The notes under the pieces: model-generated | What the model was told of the DNA's origin: nothing | What the model saw: only the letters and a program-made list of their open reading frames with translations | The model's database searches: none | Source: Deltaproteobacteria bacterium | Lineage (GTDB): Bacteria > Myxococcota_C > UBA6777 | Assembly (NCBI GenBank): GCA_002731275.1 | Contig: PCBK01000089.1 | Location: forward strand, 1 to 42,499 | Direction of reading: 5' to 3' | Length of the DNA: 42,499 nucleotides | Shown here: positions 17,760 to 27,062 of the stretch, in pieces | Position numbering within the stretch: the first letter of the stretch is position 1 | How the letters are laid out: the number at the start of each line of letters is the position of its first letter | Position numbers and translations under genes: made by a program

Positions 17760-18414
17760 TCGTAAAACAAGCACCGCACACGACAATTTACGTGGTATAG
17801 CCGTCCTTTGTACCCAAATCTTATCTACATGTAACAGGGAAAAGGTATCTCGCGCCAATATACACCCTCCACGCATGATGAACATACCTTCACGCACGAG
17901 CAAGATGTCTTCTCGTACCAAAACACCTTTATGATCGAATCATTACAAAGACCTCTCAGGTGCTTCATGTACCGACATGTCTGTCCAAACAATCAATATG
18001 CGCAGACGAAATGATGACGTTGACAAAAAACCCTTTCTTTTCAGCCACACACGAAGTCTTCCTTGCCACACAACAAGTCACTTGACCCATCCAACATGCG
18101 ATATCGACAACACGACAGGCAAAAATAGCCACACAACATGCGATTTTTACGACAAAACAATTGAAACCGATGGCTCTCCAACCGACACCTACTCATCTAC
18201 TTTTTTGTCGGACGGCCTGATTGCCCGTGAAATGTGTCATGAACTTTCGGATCATCTACGCATATGGTAGAACAGGCATCGTAGACATGCAGGTGGATGG
18301 AGATTGAATCATTATCTTCCCCTGTCCGTCGAAGAGTCAAAGCATAGCCCAAATGAGCTTCCTTCTGTCGCGATATTGGAAGAAGGAGCCTTGCGTTGAG
18401 TTGGAGAAGATATC
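17760..18414. other. Intergenic region, no convincing gene
   Basis: This 655-nt gap has no gene I can support. The best ORF (17977-18270, +, 97 codons) lacks a ribosome site and resembles no protein. An 11-bp direct repeat, CAACATGCGAT, occurs at 18092-18102 and 18134-18144. The region must also hold the promoter of the propeller gene at 18415, but no clear -35/-10 pair stands out. Confidence 0.5.
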
Positions 18415-19440
18415 ATGCGATGGTACCGATTGGTAGGACTGATTTGTCTGATGACGTTATGCGTAGCCTTGCCAGAGGCAGACGCCCGAAAACGACGAAG
18501 AAAGCGAAAAGTTGTCAACAAACACCGCCACCAAATGCTCACCATCTTCAAAATCGCCCCCAAGCAACTGAGCATCTCAAAAGACGGCAAAGAGGTATGG
18601 GGCAGTGAGCTGTACGAATCACGTATCACGATCATCAACACAGAGAAACTCACCACCAAACGAGTAATCCGCCTGCGTGACAAAGGCACCCCCGTTGAAA
18701 TCGTCCACACAAACAACGGAAAAGAAGCCTGGGTCTCCATCCTCAACAAGCGACGTGTCCACGTGTACGACGCAAAAACACACAAGCTCCTTCACAAGAT
18801 CAGGACAGGACGCGAACCCAAAGGTATCGCGTTCAGCCCGGACGGTCGGTGGGCCATCGTCAGTAACTGGAAAGGTCGCTCCATCACGTTGATCGATAGA
18901 AAGACATACAAACGCGTCCGCGATGTACGTGTCAGTCCGGTCCCAAGGGGTGTCATCTTCACAAAAGACGGCAAAGAAGCCTGGGTCGCGAGCTTCGTCA
19001 GAAATTGCATCGACATCCTCTCTGTACCGGACTTCAAGATCATCAAGACGATCAAAGGACTGCCCCGAAATCCCCGTCACTTTGCCCAAACCAAAGACGG
19101 CAAGACGATGTATCTCACGACAAACGGCGGCGGCAAGCTCTTGATGTTCGACATCAAAAGCAGAAAACTCAAACTCAAACTCCGAACAGGACGAGGACAG
19201 CGGACCATCACATTGAGTCCCGATGAGCGCTTTGCCTACGTGGCCAACTACTACTCCAAAAATATCTCCGTTATCCGCCTCAAAGATCACAAGATCATTG
19301 AGACCATTCCTGCTGACAGAATGTGCATTGGGATGGTCCTCACACCTGACGGAAAGAAACTCTTTGTCACCAATTACAACATGTACCGCGTGATGGTCTT
19401 CAACACCCCCAAGCATATATGGACCCGCCCTTCCCCCTAA
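18415..19440 (+). CDS. YVTN-type beta-propeller protein, exported
   Basis: This 341-residue protein has an N-terminal signal peptide (hydrophobic 6-20, probable cleavage after EADA) followed by a very basic stretch (RKRRRKRK) and then a propeller. Repeats of about 43 residues carry phrases such as LSISKDGKEVW, IAFSPDGRWAIVSNW, VIFTKDGKEAWVASF, ITLSPDERFAYVAN and MVLTPDGKKLFVTN. This is typical of the YVTN/YncE family of seven-bladed periplasmic propellers. Such proteins are mostly uncharacterised; some bind nucleic acid or metals. GGAG lies 8 nt before the ATG. It is co-directional with the following NAD synthetase gene (30 nt gap), but there is no functional link I can name. Confidence 0.88.
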   Translation: MRWYRLVGLICLMTLCVALPEADARKRRRKRKVVNKHRHQMLTIFKIAPKQLSISKDGKEVWGSELYESRITIINTEKLTTKRVIRLRDKGTPVEIVHTNNGKEAWVSILNKRRVHVYDAKTHKLLHKIRTGREPKGIAFSPDGRWAIVSNWKGRSITLIDRKTYKRVRDVRVSPVPRGVIFTKDGKEAWVASFVRNCIDILSVPDFKIIKTIKGLPRNPRHFAQTKDGKTMYLTTNGGGKLLMFDIKSRKLKLKLRTGRGQRTITLSPDERFAYVANYYSKNISVIRLKDHKIIETIPADRMCIGMVLTPDGKKLFVTNYNMYRVMVFNTPKHIWTRPSP

Positions 19441-19470
19441 GGCCGTATGCCTTCCAGAGAGGACACGACA

Positions 19471-21546
19471 TTGAACGTTCACTCATCTTTCTTCAATCTC
19501 TACACACATAACTTTGCCCGCGTGGCAGTCGCGATCCCAGAAGTCCACGTCGCAGATCCAGCCGTCCACGCCGAATCCGTGATCGAGATGATGGAAGAAG
19601 CCTGCTCACAACGAGCCCTCCTGATTCTCTTTCCAGAGCTAGGGCTCTCTGCGTATTCATGTGAAGATCTCTTCCACCAACAAGCGCTCTTACGTGGATG
19701 CCTCGACGCGCTCCAGAGCATCCTCCACGCGACAACAGCGCTCCCGATCACTGCAGTGATCGGCATCCCCTTAGTCTTTCGTCACCAATTGTACAACTGC
19801 GCGGTCGTCATCCACGAAGGCCAAATCCTCGGCGTGACACCAAAAACCTACCTCCCCAACTACAGAGAGTTTTACGAACTGCGCCAATTTACACCTGCTG
19901 AACACGCGACCTTTTCGAAGGTGTCGCTGTGTGGCCAGGATGATATCCCCTTTGGGACAGATTTGATCTTCCAACTTCGCGATCAGCCACTGTTCTCCTT
20001 CCACGCCGAGATCTGCGAAGACGTCTGGGTCCCCATCCCACCTTCGTGCTACGCGGCCCTTGCAGGTGCAACAGTCTTGCTCAACCTCTCCGCCTCCAAC
20101 ATCACCATCGGGAAAGCCGAGTACAGACAACAACTCGTCTCCAACCAATCCGCCAGATGTCTGAGTGCATACCTGTACTCCGCTGCAGGGACAGGTGAAT
20201 CGACGACAGACCTCGCCTGGGATGGACACGCGCTGATCTACGAAAATGGTCACCAACTCGCGGAATCAGATAGGTTCAGCTATGAACCTCAACTTATCTA
20301 CGGTGACATCGACCTGGAGAGGCTCTCTCAAGAGCGCATGAGACAAGGGAGTTTTTCACAAAACGCCCGGACACACGCCGAAACCATCAAGTCTTTTCGG
20401 ACCATTCAATACTCATCACAATTACCGAGAGGCACACAGCTGCTCCTCTCACGAGAATACGAGCGCTTCCCCTACGTACCATCGAACCCACATATCCGTG
20501 ATAAACGATGTTTTGAGGCGTATCAAATCCAGGTGCAAGGGCTCGTCAAGAGGATGAAGGCGGCGAGGATCAAAAAGGCGATCATCGGCGTCTCTGGAGG
20601 ACTCGACTCGACCCACGCCCTGATCGTCACAGCACGTGCGATGGATCTTTTGGGCTATCCCAGAGAGAATATCCTCGCGTACACCATGCCCGGCTTCGCA
20701 ACCAGCTCGCGGACGCTCGAACAAGCGCATGCTCTGATGAAGTCCATCGGCTGCCACGCAGAAGAGCTGGACATCCGACCGAGCTGTATGCAAATGCTCA
20801 AGGATATCGGTCACCCATACGCTGAGGGTGAAGAGGTTTATGACATCACATTCGAGAATGTCCAGGCAGGTGAGCGCACAAGTCATCTCTTCCGCCTCGC
20901 CAATCTCCACGGTGGGATGGTCATTGGGACAGGTGATTTGAGCGAATTGGCCTTGGGTTGGTGTACCTACGGTGTTGGCGATCATATGTCCCACTACGCG
21001 GTCAACGCGAGTGTCCCCAAGACACTGATTCAATATCTCATCCGATGGATTGCAGAGACCGGTCAAATGGGGATTGAATCGAGTCGCGTCTTGAAACAGA
21101 TCTTGGACACAGAGATCAGTCCAGAGCTGATCCCCTCCTCCCAAGAGGGAGATAACGAGCCTCAACAAAAGACCGAAGATTCAATTGGACCGTATGAATT
21201 GCAGGATTTCCATCTGTACTACACGTTGCGATTTGGGTACACCCCTCCTCGCATCGCCTTCATCGCGTACAATGCGTGGCACAACAAGCACAAAGGGACG
21301 TGGCCTTCTATCCCAAAAGATCGGCGTAATGAATACACAATCGCGGACATCAAGACACACCTGCGGACATTTGTACATAGATTCTTTCAGATCAGCCAAT
21401 TTAAGAGAAGTTGTATCCCCAACGGACCCAAAGTGGGTTCAGGTGGCTCCCTCTCCCCTCGCGGTGATTACCGCGCCCCAAGTGACGGTGAATCAGCAGC
21501 CTGGAAACGAATGATCGCTGAGATCCCCGACGATCTCGACGCATAA
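19471..21546 (+). CDS. nadE: Glutamine-dependent NAD+ synthetase
   Basis: This two-domain enzyme (691 residues) makes NAD+ from deamido-NAD, ATP and glutamine. An ATG at 19447 opens the frame. The TTG at 19471 is better: GAGAGG stands 8 nt upstream, and the start [20 protein letters not shown] aligns by eye with the M. tuberculosis-type NadE N-terminus. The nitrilase-like glutaminase domain (about 12-300) has the triad Glu in [10 protein letters not shown], Lys in PKTYLPNY and Cys in [10 protein letters not shown]. The synthetase domain (about 340-680) has the pyrophosphate loop SGGLDS and [11 protein letters not shown]. The length matches the about 680-residue Mtb-like class. It converges on the Asp-rich gene 7 nt away. 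Confidence 0.96.
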   Translation: MNVHSSFFNLYTHNFARVAVAIPEVHVADPAVHAESVIEMMEEACSQRALLILFPELGLSAYSCEDLFHQQALLRGCLDALQSILHATTALPITAVIGIPLVFRHQLYNCAVVIHEGQILGVTPKTYLPNYREFYELRQFTPAEHATFSKVSLCGQDDIPFGTDLIFQLRDQPLFSFHAEICEDVWVPIPPSCYAALAGATVLLNLSASNITIGKAEYRQQLVSNQSARCLSAYLYSAAGTGESTTDLAWDGHALIYENGHQLAESDRFSYEPQLIYGDIDLERLSQERMRQGSFSQNARTHAETIKSFRTIQYSSQLPRGTQLLLSREYERFPYVPSNPHIRDKRCFEAYQIQVQGLVKRMKAARIKKAIIGVSGGLDSTHALIVTARAMDLLGYPRENILAYTMPGFATSSRTLEQAHALMKSIGCHAEELDIRPSCMQMLKDIGHPYAEGEEVYDITFENVQAGERTSHLFRLANLHGGMVIGTGDLSELALGWCTYGVGDHMSHYAVNASVPKTLIQYLIRWIAETGQMGIESSRVLKQILDTEISPELIPSSQEGDNEPQQKTEDSIGPYELQDFHLYYTLRFGYTPPRIAFIAYNAWHNKHKGTWPSIPKDRRNEYTIADIKTHLRTFVHRFFQISQFKRSCIPNGPKVGSGGSLSPRGDYRAPSDGESAAWKRMIAEIPDDLDA

Positions 21547-21553
21547 TCCTCAA

Positions 21554-22573
21554 TCAACCTTCTTGCTCTCGCCTCCGTCGTCTTCGGACACTCACACGCA
21601 TCCAAAAGATCCATATCAAAGGAATCCCAAACTGGACGAAGCTGCTCCATTGACGACGCCAGCGACGTTGATTGCGAAGATATGTGTACTTTGTCCCAGC
21701 GCGTTGGGGCATATCATCATAGTCATCGCACCCATCGGACGAATAATCATCATCAGAATCATCATCATCACCATAGCCATCACCATCACCGTCCAGGATG
21801 GGATCATGCCCACACCCTTGGCCATCATCGTACTGACTCGAATCATCCGAATCATCTGTGTCGTCTGAGTCATCAGAATCATCTGAATCATCATCATTAT
21901 AGTCATCGTAATCGCCAATCTCGACTCCACCGCACCCAACGACGGCAGGTCCTCCAGGCGCACGGTAAGGTCTTCTCTTGGTCGTCTGGTTTGTGCTGCT
22001 AGAGGGATTGGAGTCGACAGGCTTTGTCTTGACAGGCGTCGGTGGAGCGATCCGTACATCGAGTTGAATGCGTCCCTTCTCAAATGTCCGCAATTGCTTT
22101 GTGTCATCGACGTGGAACCAAAAGCTCGCTCGGAGCTTGAGCAGATCATCTTGTTCGACGTTGATGGACTCGACGATCAGTTGTCCTTTTGTGATCTTGG
22201 CGTCGTACTCGATCAGTTGTCCGTTGTATTCGGTATAGGTCCCAGTGACTTCTTTTTCGGAGACCTTGTAGACGTGGACGCCTGAGACTTGTCGCAGAGA
22301 CTGGATCGAGAAGGAGAAACGGGCTGTTTGTTGACTGTTACCAGGGATGGCGAATTCAGCGACGAATGAGACAGGTTTCTCCCACAATCCGGATGTGGTC
22401 TTCGCCGAGATCTTCCCTTCGATGGAAAAGATGGGTTGCTTTTTGGATGTGACAGACGAAAAAACGTCTGAAGACCAGTTCCCATAGATCAACCCATCTT
22501 CTGCGAGAGCTGCGTCTGGGATGGAGGCCATGAACAAAAGAAGTGCGATGAAAAACCGGTTTATTCGGGACAT
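21554..22573 (-). CDS. Asp-rich exported protein with C-terminal hydrophobic/Arg tail
   Basis: The start is set by AGGAGG at 22580-22585, six bases before the ATG at 22573; the frame extends further upstream without support. The 339-residue product has a signal peptide (NRFFIALLLFMASIPDAALAE). A beta-rich domain of unknown family follows (about 25-210) and mentions no catalytic motif. Then comes a long Asp/Ser run (about 230-295) that includes a DGDGDGYGDDDD calcium-type stretch. The end has basic RRWRRQW, a hydrophobic segment (SFVQFGIPLIWIFWM) and six consecutive arginines, which together look like a membrane-anchoring tail. The Asp-rich stalk may bind calcium. It is monocistronic. The function is unknown. 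Confidence 0.85.
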   Translation of the reverse strand: MSRINRFFIALLLFMASIPDAALAEDGLIYGNWSSDVFSSVTSKKQPIFSIEGKISAKTTSGLWEKPVSFVAEFAIPGNSQQTARFSFSIQSLRQVSGVHVYKVSEKEVTGTYTEYNGQLIEYDAKITKGQLIVESINVEQDDLLKLRASFWFHVDDTKQLRTFEKGRIQLDVRIAPPTPVKTKPVDSNPSSSTNQTTKRRPYRAPGGPAVVGCGGVEIGDYDDYNDDDSDDSDDSDDTDDSDDSSQYDDGQGCGHDPILDGDGDGYGDDDDSDDDYSSDGCDDYDDMPQRAGTKYTYLRNQRRWRRQWSSFVQFGIPLIWIFWMRVSVRRRRRREQEG

Positions 22574-22818
22574 ATAAGACCTCCTATTGCGCAGACCAGA
22601 TCGTGCCCTGTTGGGTATGTACACGGTGAAAGGCACTGACAGAGCATGGATATACCTACAATAATGCTCATCAATTGTATTGACAAGGTGAGTGTGATGT
22701 TGTTTCAAAACAAAGAAGATAAGAACACTATTTCTGGGTAATTGGAGAAAAAAGAGAGACTGAAGTGATATTTTCGTGACAACAGAGAATAAATAGTGAA
22801 GAATGCTCCCCTGTCATG

Positions 22819-22850
22819 CACAAGAACCTCGCTTGTGTCGAAGAACGAGG
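22819..22850 (+). promoter_or_regulatory. Possible H-type RNA pseudoknot ahead of the BtpA gene
   Basis: CACAAG (22819-22824) pairs with CTTGTG (22832-22837). CCTCG (22827-22831) in its loop pairs with CGAGG (22846-22850). The joins are 2, 0 and 8 nt, a geometry compatible with a compact H-type pseudoknot. It lies about 92 nt before the BtpA start, so it would be in the leader if transcription begins upstream. It resembles no riboswitch class I know, and chance is possible. Confidence 0.3.
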
Positions 22851-22941
22851 ACTATCGGAAGATCATGACGCCGAGAACGACCCAAGTTCAGGGTACCATA
22901 ACTCATGAAGCCAGGTATGCTCAACATAAAGGACCGGATGG

Positions 22942-23772
22942 ATGACACCAAGAAAGATTGATTACTTTCGCCGAGGACGACACTTTTTGTTTGGGATGGT
23001 GCACTTGTGGCCCATACTCCAAGGAAACTACTCACTTTCCGAGATCGAAGAGCGCGCAGTCACAGACGCAATGCGTTTGGCCGAAGCAGGCTTTGACGCC
23101 GTGATGATCGAAAACTTCGGCGACGCTCCATTCTACCCAGAGAGTGTCCCTCCCCACACCATCGCAGGTATGACGCGCATCGCATACGCCATCTCTCGCA
23201 AGTTTGAAGAACTCGGACGAGACGCCCCCAAATTGGGGATCAACGTTTTGCGTAACGACGCACAAGCGTCCATCGCGATCGCAGCGGCAGTCGGCGCGGA
23301 CTTTGTCCGCGTCAACGTCCACAGCGGCGCGATGGTCACAGATCAGGGACTCATCCAAGGAAAAGCACACGAAACGGTCCGATACCGCGATATCATCCAC
23401 CCCGAATGTGTCATCCTCGCAGATCTCCAAGTCAAACACTCCGCGCCACTCGCCAAACGCAGCATGGAAGAAGAAGCCCATGAACTCTGGAAGCGCGCAA
23501 AAGCCGACGGTTTAATCCTCACAGGGACACGAACAGGCGCATCTGCCGACCTGCAACAATGTAGACAACTCAATCAAATCTTCCCAGAGTGCCCTCTCCT
23601 CGTAGGAAGTGGTGTCACCCCCGAACAGTTGCAAAAGCTGCTCCCACACAGCACCGGACTGATCGTGGGCACATGGCTCAAGCAAGATGGTCAACTGCAC
23701 AATCCAGTCGACCTTGATCGCGCAAAAGAACTCGTCTCATTGGTCAGAAAAAAAGCTGGCGTGAATAATTAA
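22942..23772 (+). CDS. BtpA/SgcQ-family TIM-barrel protein
   Basis: This 276-residue soluble protein belongs to the BtpA family. It shows FLFGMVHLWPI near the start, FDAVMIENFGDAPF (about 50-63), GINVLRND, ADFVRVNVHSGAMVTDQG, a DLQVKHS strand, a LILTGTRTGA strand and LLVGSGVTPEQL. The periodic strand-helix pattern gives a TIM barrel with a phosphate-binding end like that of other ribulose-phosphate-type barrels. Cyanobacterial BtpA is needed for photosystem I stability, while SgcQ of E. coli sits in a sugar operon. Here no photosynthesis gene is seen, so a metabolic role is more likely. AAAGGA precedes the ATG by 8 nt. It faces a convergent small gene downstream. Confidence 0.9.
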   Translation: MTPRKIDYFRRGRHFLFGMVHLWPILQGNYSLSEIEERAVTDAMRLAEAGFDAVMIENFGDAPFYPESVPPHTIAGMTRIAYAISRKFEELGRDAPKLGINVLRNDAQASIAIAAAVGADFVRVNVHSGAMVTDQGLIQGKAHETVRYRDIIHPECVILADLQVKHSAPLAKRSMEEEAHELWKRAKADGLILTGTRTGASADLQQCRQLNQIFPECPLLVGSGVTPEQLQKLLPHSTGLIVGTWLKQDGQLHNPVDLDRAKELVSLVRKKAGVNN

Positions 23773-23844
23773 CGTTCCCCCTACAAAGACCTTCCAACAC
23801 GACAATTGAGTTTGTATCCGACGACCGCCGGATTAGCGTGGGCC

Positions 23845-24240
23845 TCACCCGGCCACGCCACACGAGTTGGCGACAGACGGATCATAATACGACTCGATGA
23901 AGTGCTCACCTAGCGTCTCCCTCGCAATCTCACCTTCAATTTCGATGATCTGCTTCATCCAGTATTGCGTGATCTTTTCCTCAGGGAAGGCCAACGCAAA
24001 TTCGCGAATCAGCTCCGCAGCCAGTTCCCGGTGATAACTCTCCCACAAACGCTGAATGGCTTCCTGGTAAAAGTAAAACTGGCGATTCGGATTGAGCTTC
24101 TTCGCAGCATCCATGAGATCCGAAACATCATCGGACTTGCGTGCATCTTTCAGCAACGCGTTCATCGATGGTCCCTTCAGCAATTGAAGCATCATGATGC
24201 CTATCACCGCCGCAAGACCCCATAACCATACATTTGTCAT
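23845..24240 (-). CDS. Small membrane-anchored protein of unknown function
   Basis: This is a 131-residue protein whose ATG at 24240 has GGAGC 7 nt upstream. The in-frame TTG just before is too close to it. Residues 3-22 form a single hydrophobic helix (VWLWGLAAVIGIMMLQLL). The rest is a charged helical domain (about 30-115, with ARKSDDVSDLMDAAKKL and RLWESYHRELAAELI). The C-terminal residues (SVANSCGVAG) look flexible. The topology suggests a cytoplasmic helical domain tethered to the inner membrane. No family or catalytic motif is recognised. It converges on the BtpA gene and stands back to back with the 196-residue gene (197 nt apart). Confidence 0.75.
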   Translation of the reverse strand: MTNVWLWGLAAVIGIMMLQLLKGPSMNALLKDARKSDDVSDLMDAAKKLNPNRQFYFYQEAIQRLWESYHRELAAELIREFALAFPEEKITQYWMKQIIEIEGEIARETLGEHFIESYYDPSVANSCGVAG

Positions 24241-24352
24241 CAATTCGCTCCTTACAAATATCCTGCTTTATCAAGGTTCCTACACATACCCTATACCAGA
24301 TAAGAGACAACATCGTCACAAAAGTCACTTGGACTTTCCATCGACAGACTAA

Positions 24353-24367
24353 GATGCATTTTGCATC
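24353..24367 (+). promoter_or_regulatory. Perfect 6-bp inverted repeat
   Basis: GATGCA and TGCATC are separated by TTT, about 70 bp before the ATG at 24438 and about 110 bp from the divergent start at 24240. It could be an operator shared by the two genes or a small hairpin. No direct support beyond symmetry. Confidence 0.25.
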
Positions 24368-24437
24368 GAACCATGTTATGGATGCTTCGTATCAATGATG
24401 TCGCGAACGTACAATTGACAGCACCAGGGAGAAAAAG

Positions 24438-25028
24438 ATGCCATTTGTAATTCGACATAAAAGCACGATGCCAGCGAGTTTGTACAAGAAGCTCGGCGAA
24501 GACATTGAGATCATCGATGTGACCTCAAAAGCGCCTGAACCGTGGCAAAAGCTCAGCCCATTTTACCCACACGGTGGCATCCCCATCCCATTCTCGCCAA
24601 CACACACAAGTCAATCTGTCGAGGGGATCTGGCAGGGTCTCAAGGTCTTCGAAGCGTACGACATTGATCCTGTGAAATTTACCAATGACACCATGAAGAA
24701 GCTCAAACGAACTGTTCGGAAATATGGGCGAGTACGAGGGCATAGAGCAGGAGTCGATGGGGAGGAGCTGCTTTCGTATCGAGACGCGCGGTGGTTGATC
24801 TATCTGCCCGCTTACAAATATATGCTCGATCACTGCGTTCAAAGCGAGCTAGAAGAGCTGCGAGCACTTGGCGAAAAAACAACGGTTGTGCTTCTCGATT
24901 ACGAGAAAAATGACAAGATCAACAACACCTCAAAACCCCTCTCTCACGCCAGCCTGATCAAACGCTATCTCGATGGCGAGTGGCCTACTCTGCCCGATGA
25001 TTTACGACGAGCAGATGAAGCTCCCTGA
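24438..25028 (+). CDS. Conserved protein, possibly DUF6939 / NADAR-like
   Basis: This 196-residue soluble protein has the segment HGGIPIPFSP then SVEGIWQGLKVFE (about 46-72). RTVRKYGRVRGHRAG (about 95-109) and a RDARWLIYLPAYKYML segment (about 115-131) follow. I recall this pattern from a conserved family of unknown function, probably DUF6939. The SVEGIWQGLKVF element also resembles the (S)VEHxxQAxKF helix of NADAR (YbiA-like) proteins, which act on ADP-ribose or riboflavin intermediates; that link is inference. GGGAG lies upstream of the ATG at 24438. It converges on the wall-active gene 6 nt away. The family name is not certain; that it is a real gene is. Confidence 0.75.
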   Translation: MPFVIRHKSTMPASLYKKLGEDIEIIDVTSKAPEPWQKLSPFYPHGGIPIPFSPTHTSQSVEGIWQGLKVFEAYDIDPVKFTNDTMKKLKRTVRKYGRVRGHRAGVDGEELLSYRDARWLIYLPAYKYMLDHCVQSELEELRALGEKTTVVLLDYEKNDKINNTSKPLSHASLIKRYLDGEWPTLPDDLRRADEAP

Positions 25029-25034
25029 CCTTGG

Positions 25035-27062
25035 CTACGCACCGAGCATCTGACGTGCGCGGTTGTAGTAAGTCAGACGAGACTGGTATCCGTTGGTCCC
25101 ACCATTGATCAGACGTGTGACACGCTCAAAGTCGCCTGCATCAGCCGCGGAGTTGATGTCACGGCTGTTCCAATACCACGCCGCAATACGCGAAGAGTTC
25201 TCATCGAGAGAAGCCAATTCAGGGTTATTCACAAAATCTACGCCCAACGCTTGGCTGGCTTGTGTGTAGTTGTAACGTCCTGTCACCTGGATCAAGCCAC
25301 GTCCTTTGAATCGACGACCATCACCGGGTTGTGTGTTCCCCAGGTCCGCACGACCTTCATATGCTGCACCAGAAGCGATCTCTTCGTTGTAGATAAATCC
25401 ACCACTCTCATGAGCGAGCTGCGCGAGGAACATCGCCTGACGTTGTGGTGTGTTGATGTTCGCCTCTTCCATGGCGCGGTTGATATGGGGTGCTAACTCT
25501 TCCGCTCTTGGTGCGGAGAGATTGGGCGAAAGATAACGAAGCTGTTCAGCAGTGATCCCCTGACCAGGTTGGGAAGGTCCAGTCGGAGCGACAGGCGCTG
25601 CCCCCTGTACAGGTTGGCTTGGCTGTGAGCTGTTACCTGGAAGAACAAGTGTTTGTCCGGGGTAGATGCGGTTTGGATTGCTGATGTTGTTAGCTTGTGC
25701 GAGCTCTTGCCAGGATGTCCCATGACGACGTGCGATAGAACTCAACGTATCACCGGGCTGCACTGTGTACTGTGCAGGAGGCGTTGGCTGGCTTGGCTGT
25801 GTTGGTGCCGCTGGCGCTGTTGGATTGGAAGGATTGGGATTCGCAGGTGCCGCTGGATTCGCAGGTGCCGCTGGGTTCGCTGGTGCGGTACCGTTTGGAT
25901 TGCGAACTGAGATCACAGCTGGTGTCCAGTTGACACCGTTCATGTAGTTTTTCAGATCATCATGGGAGATTTGACGTGGTCCTTGATCGAGTGGGTCATT
26001 GACCGTGAACTGCTGACTCTGTGGATCATACCCTGTGACAGTGATAAAGTGTCCATCATTGTATGATGACCAACCACCTCCACTTGCGCCGGGGTTTCCG
26101 TTCACGACGACGGGATTTCCGTCCATGATCGACTGCGCGATAGCGTCTGTATCTGCGGGGAGTCGAACAGCTTCTGCACCTGCCGCCTCTGCGCCTCGAA
26201 CGATCTCAGAGCCACTTGTCCACGTGCTGTGTTCTGCGTCATTTCGGGTCCCATCAGCATTCACACCATCACGAGAAGCTTCTGTGACCATCGCCTGACG
26301 TGTCGCCTGCAACGTCTGTACAGAAGAAGATTGATTGTCACCAGGGACAGCCATCCCAACAGAGTGGAGCGCCATCGCGAGAGATGTCGGACCACAGTCG
26401 GCGTTACTGCCGTTTGGATCACCGTCAAATTGGTTGATATGGACCTGATCAGGCGTCAACGAAACACCTGTCTGCGTTCCAGTCGGATCAACGGGATTGG
26501 CAGGTGTTGCAGGGTTCGCTGGCGTTGTAGGATTCGCTGGTGTTGTAGGATTCGCCGGTGTTGTGGGGCTTGATGGAGAGCTTTGCCCTGGGATCTGGAG
26601 GACTTGTCCTGGATAGATACGATTTGGATTGCTGATGTTATTGGCTTCGGCGAGCGCTTGCCACGTCGTCCCATGTTGTCGGGCGATCGCGCTCAAGGTA
26701 TCGCCGGCCCGGACGGTGTGGGTCTGATTTGCCTCTGCTGGCTGCTGCGCAAATCCCGGAAGACGGGAGGTCGCGAAGTTCAGATCTTGCTCTGCGACAC
26801 GTGCACCATGACCCGTGAGCGCCTTCGCTTTGTTGTCCTCTTCATAGGAGGTAAATGTGCTCTTTTGACCGACGCGCTCACGTATCTGCTGAGAGATCCG
26901 CTGAAACGTCTCCTTCGTCTTATTGAGCGCCTGGCCAGCAAGATCACGTAGACGATCAGGCAAGTTCGGTTGGCGGCGCTCTGGGGTTCTCTGCTCGACT
27001 GCGTCAATCGGCTTTTGGTGAATTGGTCGACGCGGTTCGGGACGGGGATCATTCACTCTCAT
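25035..27062 (-). CDS. LysM-C39-LysM-GH19 multidomain wall-active protein
   Basis: The ATG at 27062 has GAGGAG 6 nt upstream and is preferred to one 11 codons earlier, giving 675 residues. A basic/proline-rich N-terminus (1-100) has no signal peptide. Then come LysM 1 (about 110-155, [17 protein letters not shown]), a TTPANP-type linker, and a C39-like papain-fold domain (about 200-400, [12 protein letters not shown] with the Cys, [11 protein letters not shown] with the His). A PAN linker, LysM 2 (about 430-475) and a GH19 chitinase/lysozyme domain (about 505-675) follow. GH19 has the catalytic Glu in AHESGG and a second in AYEGR, then [10 protein letters not shown]. It would bind glycans and cut glycan and peptide. 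Export must use another route (contractile injection, lysis or toxin delivery); this is inferred. Confidence 0.92.
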   Translation of the reverse strand: MRVNDPRPEPRRPIHQKPIDAVEQRTPERRQPNLPDRLRDLAGQALNKTKETFQRISQQIRERVGQKSTFTSYEEDNKAKALTGHGARVAEQDLNFATSRLPGFAQQPAEANQTHTVRAGDTLSAIARQHGTTWQALAEANNISNPNRIYPGQVLQIPGQSSPSSPTTPANPTTPANPTTPANPATPANPVDPTGTQTGVSLTPDQVHINQFDGDPNGSNADCGPTSLAMALHSVGMAVPGDNQSSSVQTLQATRQAMVTEASRDGVNADGTRNDAEHSTWTSGSEIVRGAEAAGAEAVRLPADTDAIAQSIMDGNPVVVNGNPGASGGGWSSYNDGHFITVTGYDPQSQQFTVNDPLDQGPRQISHDDLKNYMNGVNWTPAVISVRNPNGTAPANPAAPANPAAPANPNPSNPTAPAAPTQPSQPTPPAQYTVQPGDTLSSIARRHGTSWQELAQANNISNPNRIYPGQTLVLPGNSSQPSQPVQGAAPVAPTGPSQPGQGITAEQLRYLSPNLSAPRAEELAPHINRAMEEANINTPQRQAMFLAQLAHESGGFIYNEEIASGAAYEGRADLGNTQPGDGRRFKGRGLIQVTGRYNYTQASQALGVDFVNNPELASLDENSSRIAAWYWNSRDINSAADAGDFERVTRLINGGTNGYQSRLTYYNRARQMLGA
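25837..25890 (-). repeat. Three 18-bp tandem units in the second PAN linker
   Basis: Three in-frame 18-bp units (ggattcgcaggtgccgct type, on the plus strand) encode a PAAPAN-type linker between the C39 and second LysM domains. The first two are identical and the third differs at a few positions. In-frame repetition makes linker length variable without a frameshift. Confidence 0.85.
26494..26565 (-). repeat. Four 18-bp tandem units in the first TPANP linker
   Basis: Four consecutive 18-bp units (26494, 26512, 26530, 26548) encode the TTPANP-type linker between LysM 1 and the C39 domain. The units differ at a few positions, mostly at third bases. Divergence within a constant period suggests old duplication with selection for proline-rich flexibility. 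It is a coding minisatellite, not a CRISPR array. Confidence 0.88.

Noticed and set aside
17977-18270. 97-residue ORF in the 17.8-18.4 kb gap
   Set aside because: No ribosome site and an odd Cys/Thr/Asp composition from a short repeat; listed only in the gap entry.
18619-19482. 287-residue minus-strand ORF opposite the YVTN propeller
   Set aside because: The propeller has a signal peptide and repeated blades; the opposite strand has low-complexity content typical of a shadow.
20449-21168. 239-residue minus-strand ORF opposite NAD synthetase
   Set aside because: The NadE frame carries all catalytic motifs; this is its mirror.
21682-22002. Histidine-rich plus-strand ORF that looks like a metal-binding protein
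   Set aside because: It is the antisense reading of the Asp/Ser run (GAT/TCA read as ATC/TGA-type His and Ser codons), with no ribosome site.
25837-26565. Regularly spaced short repeats that suggested a CRISPR array
   Set aside because: The units are 18 bp, in frame, contiguous and encode Pro/Ala/Asn linkers; there are no spacers.
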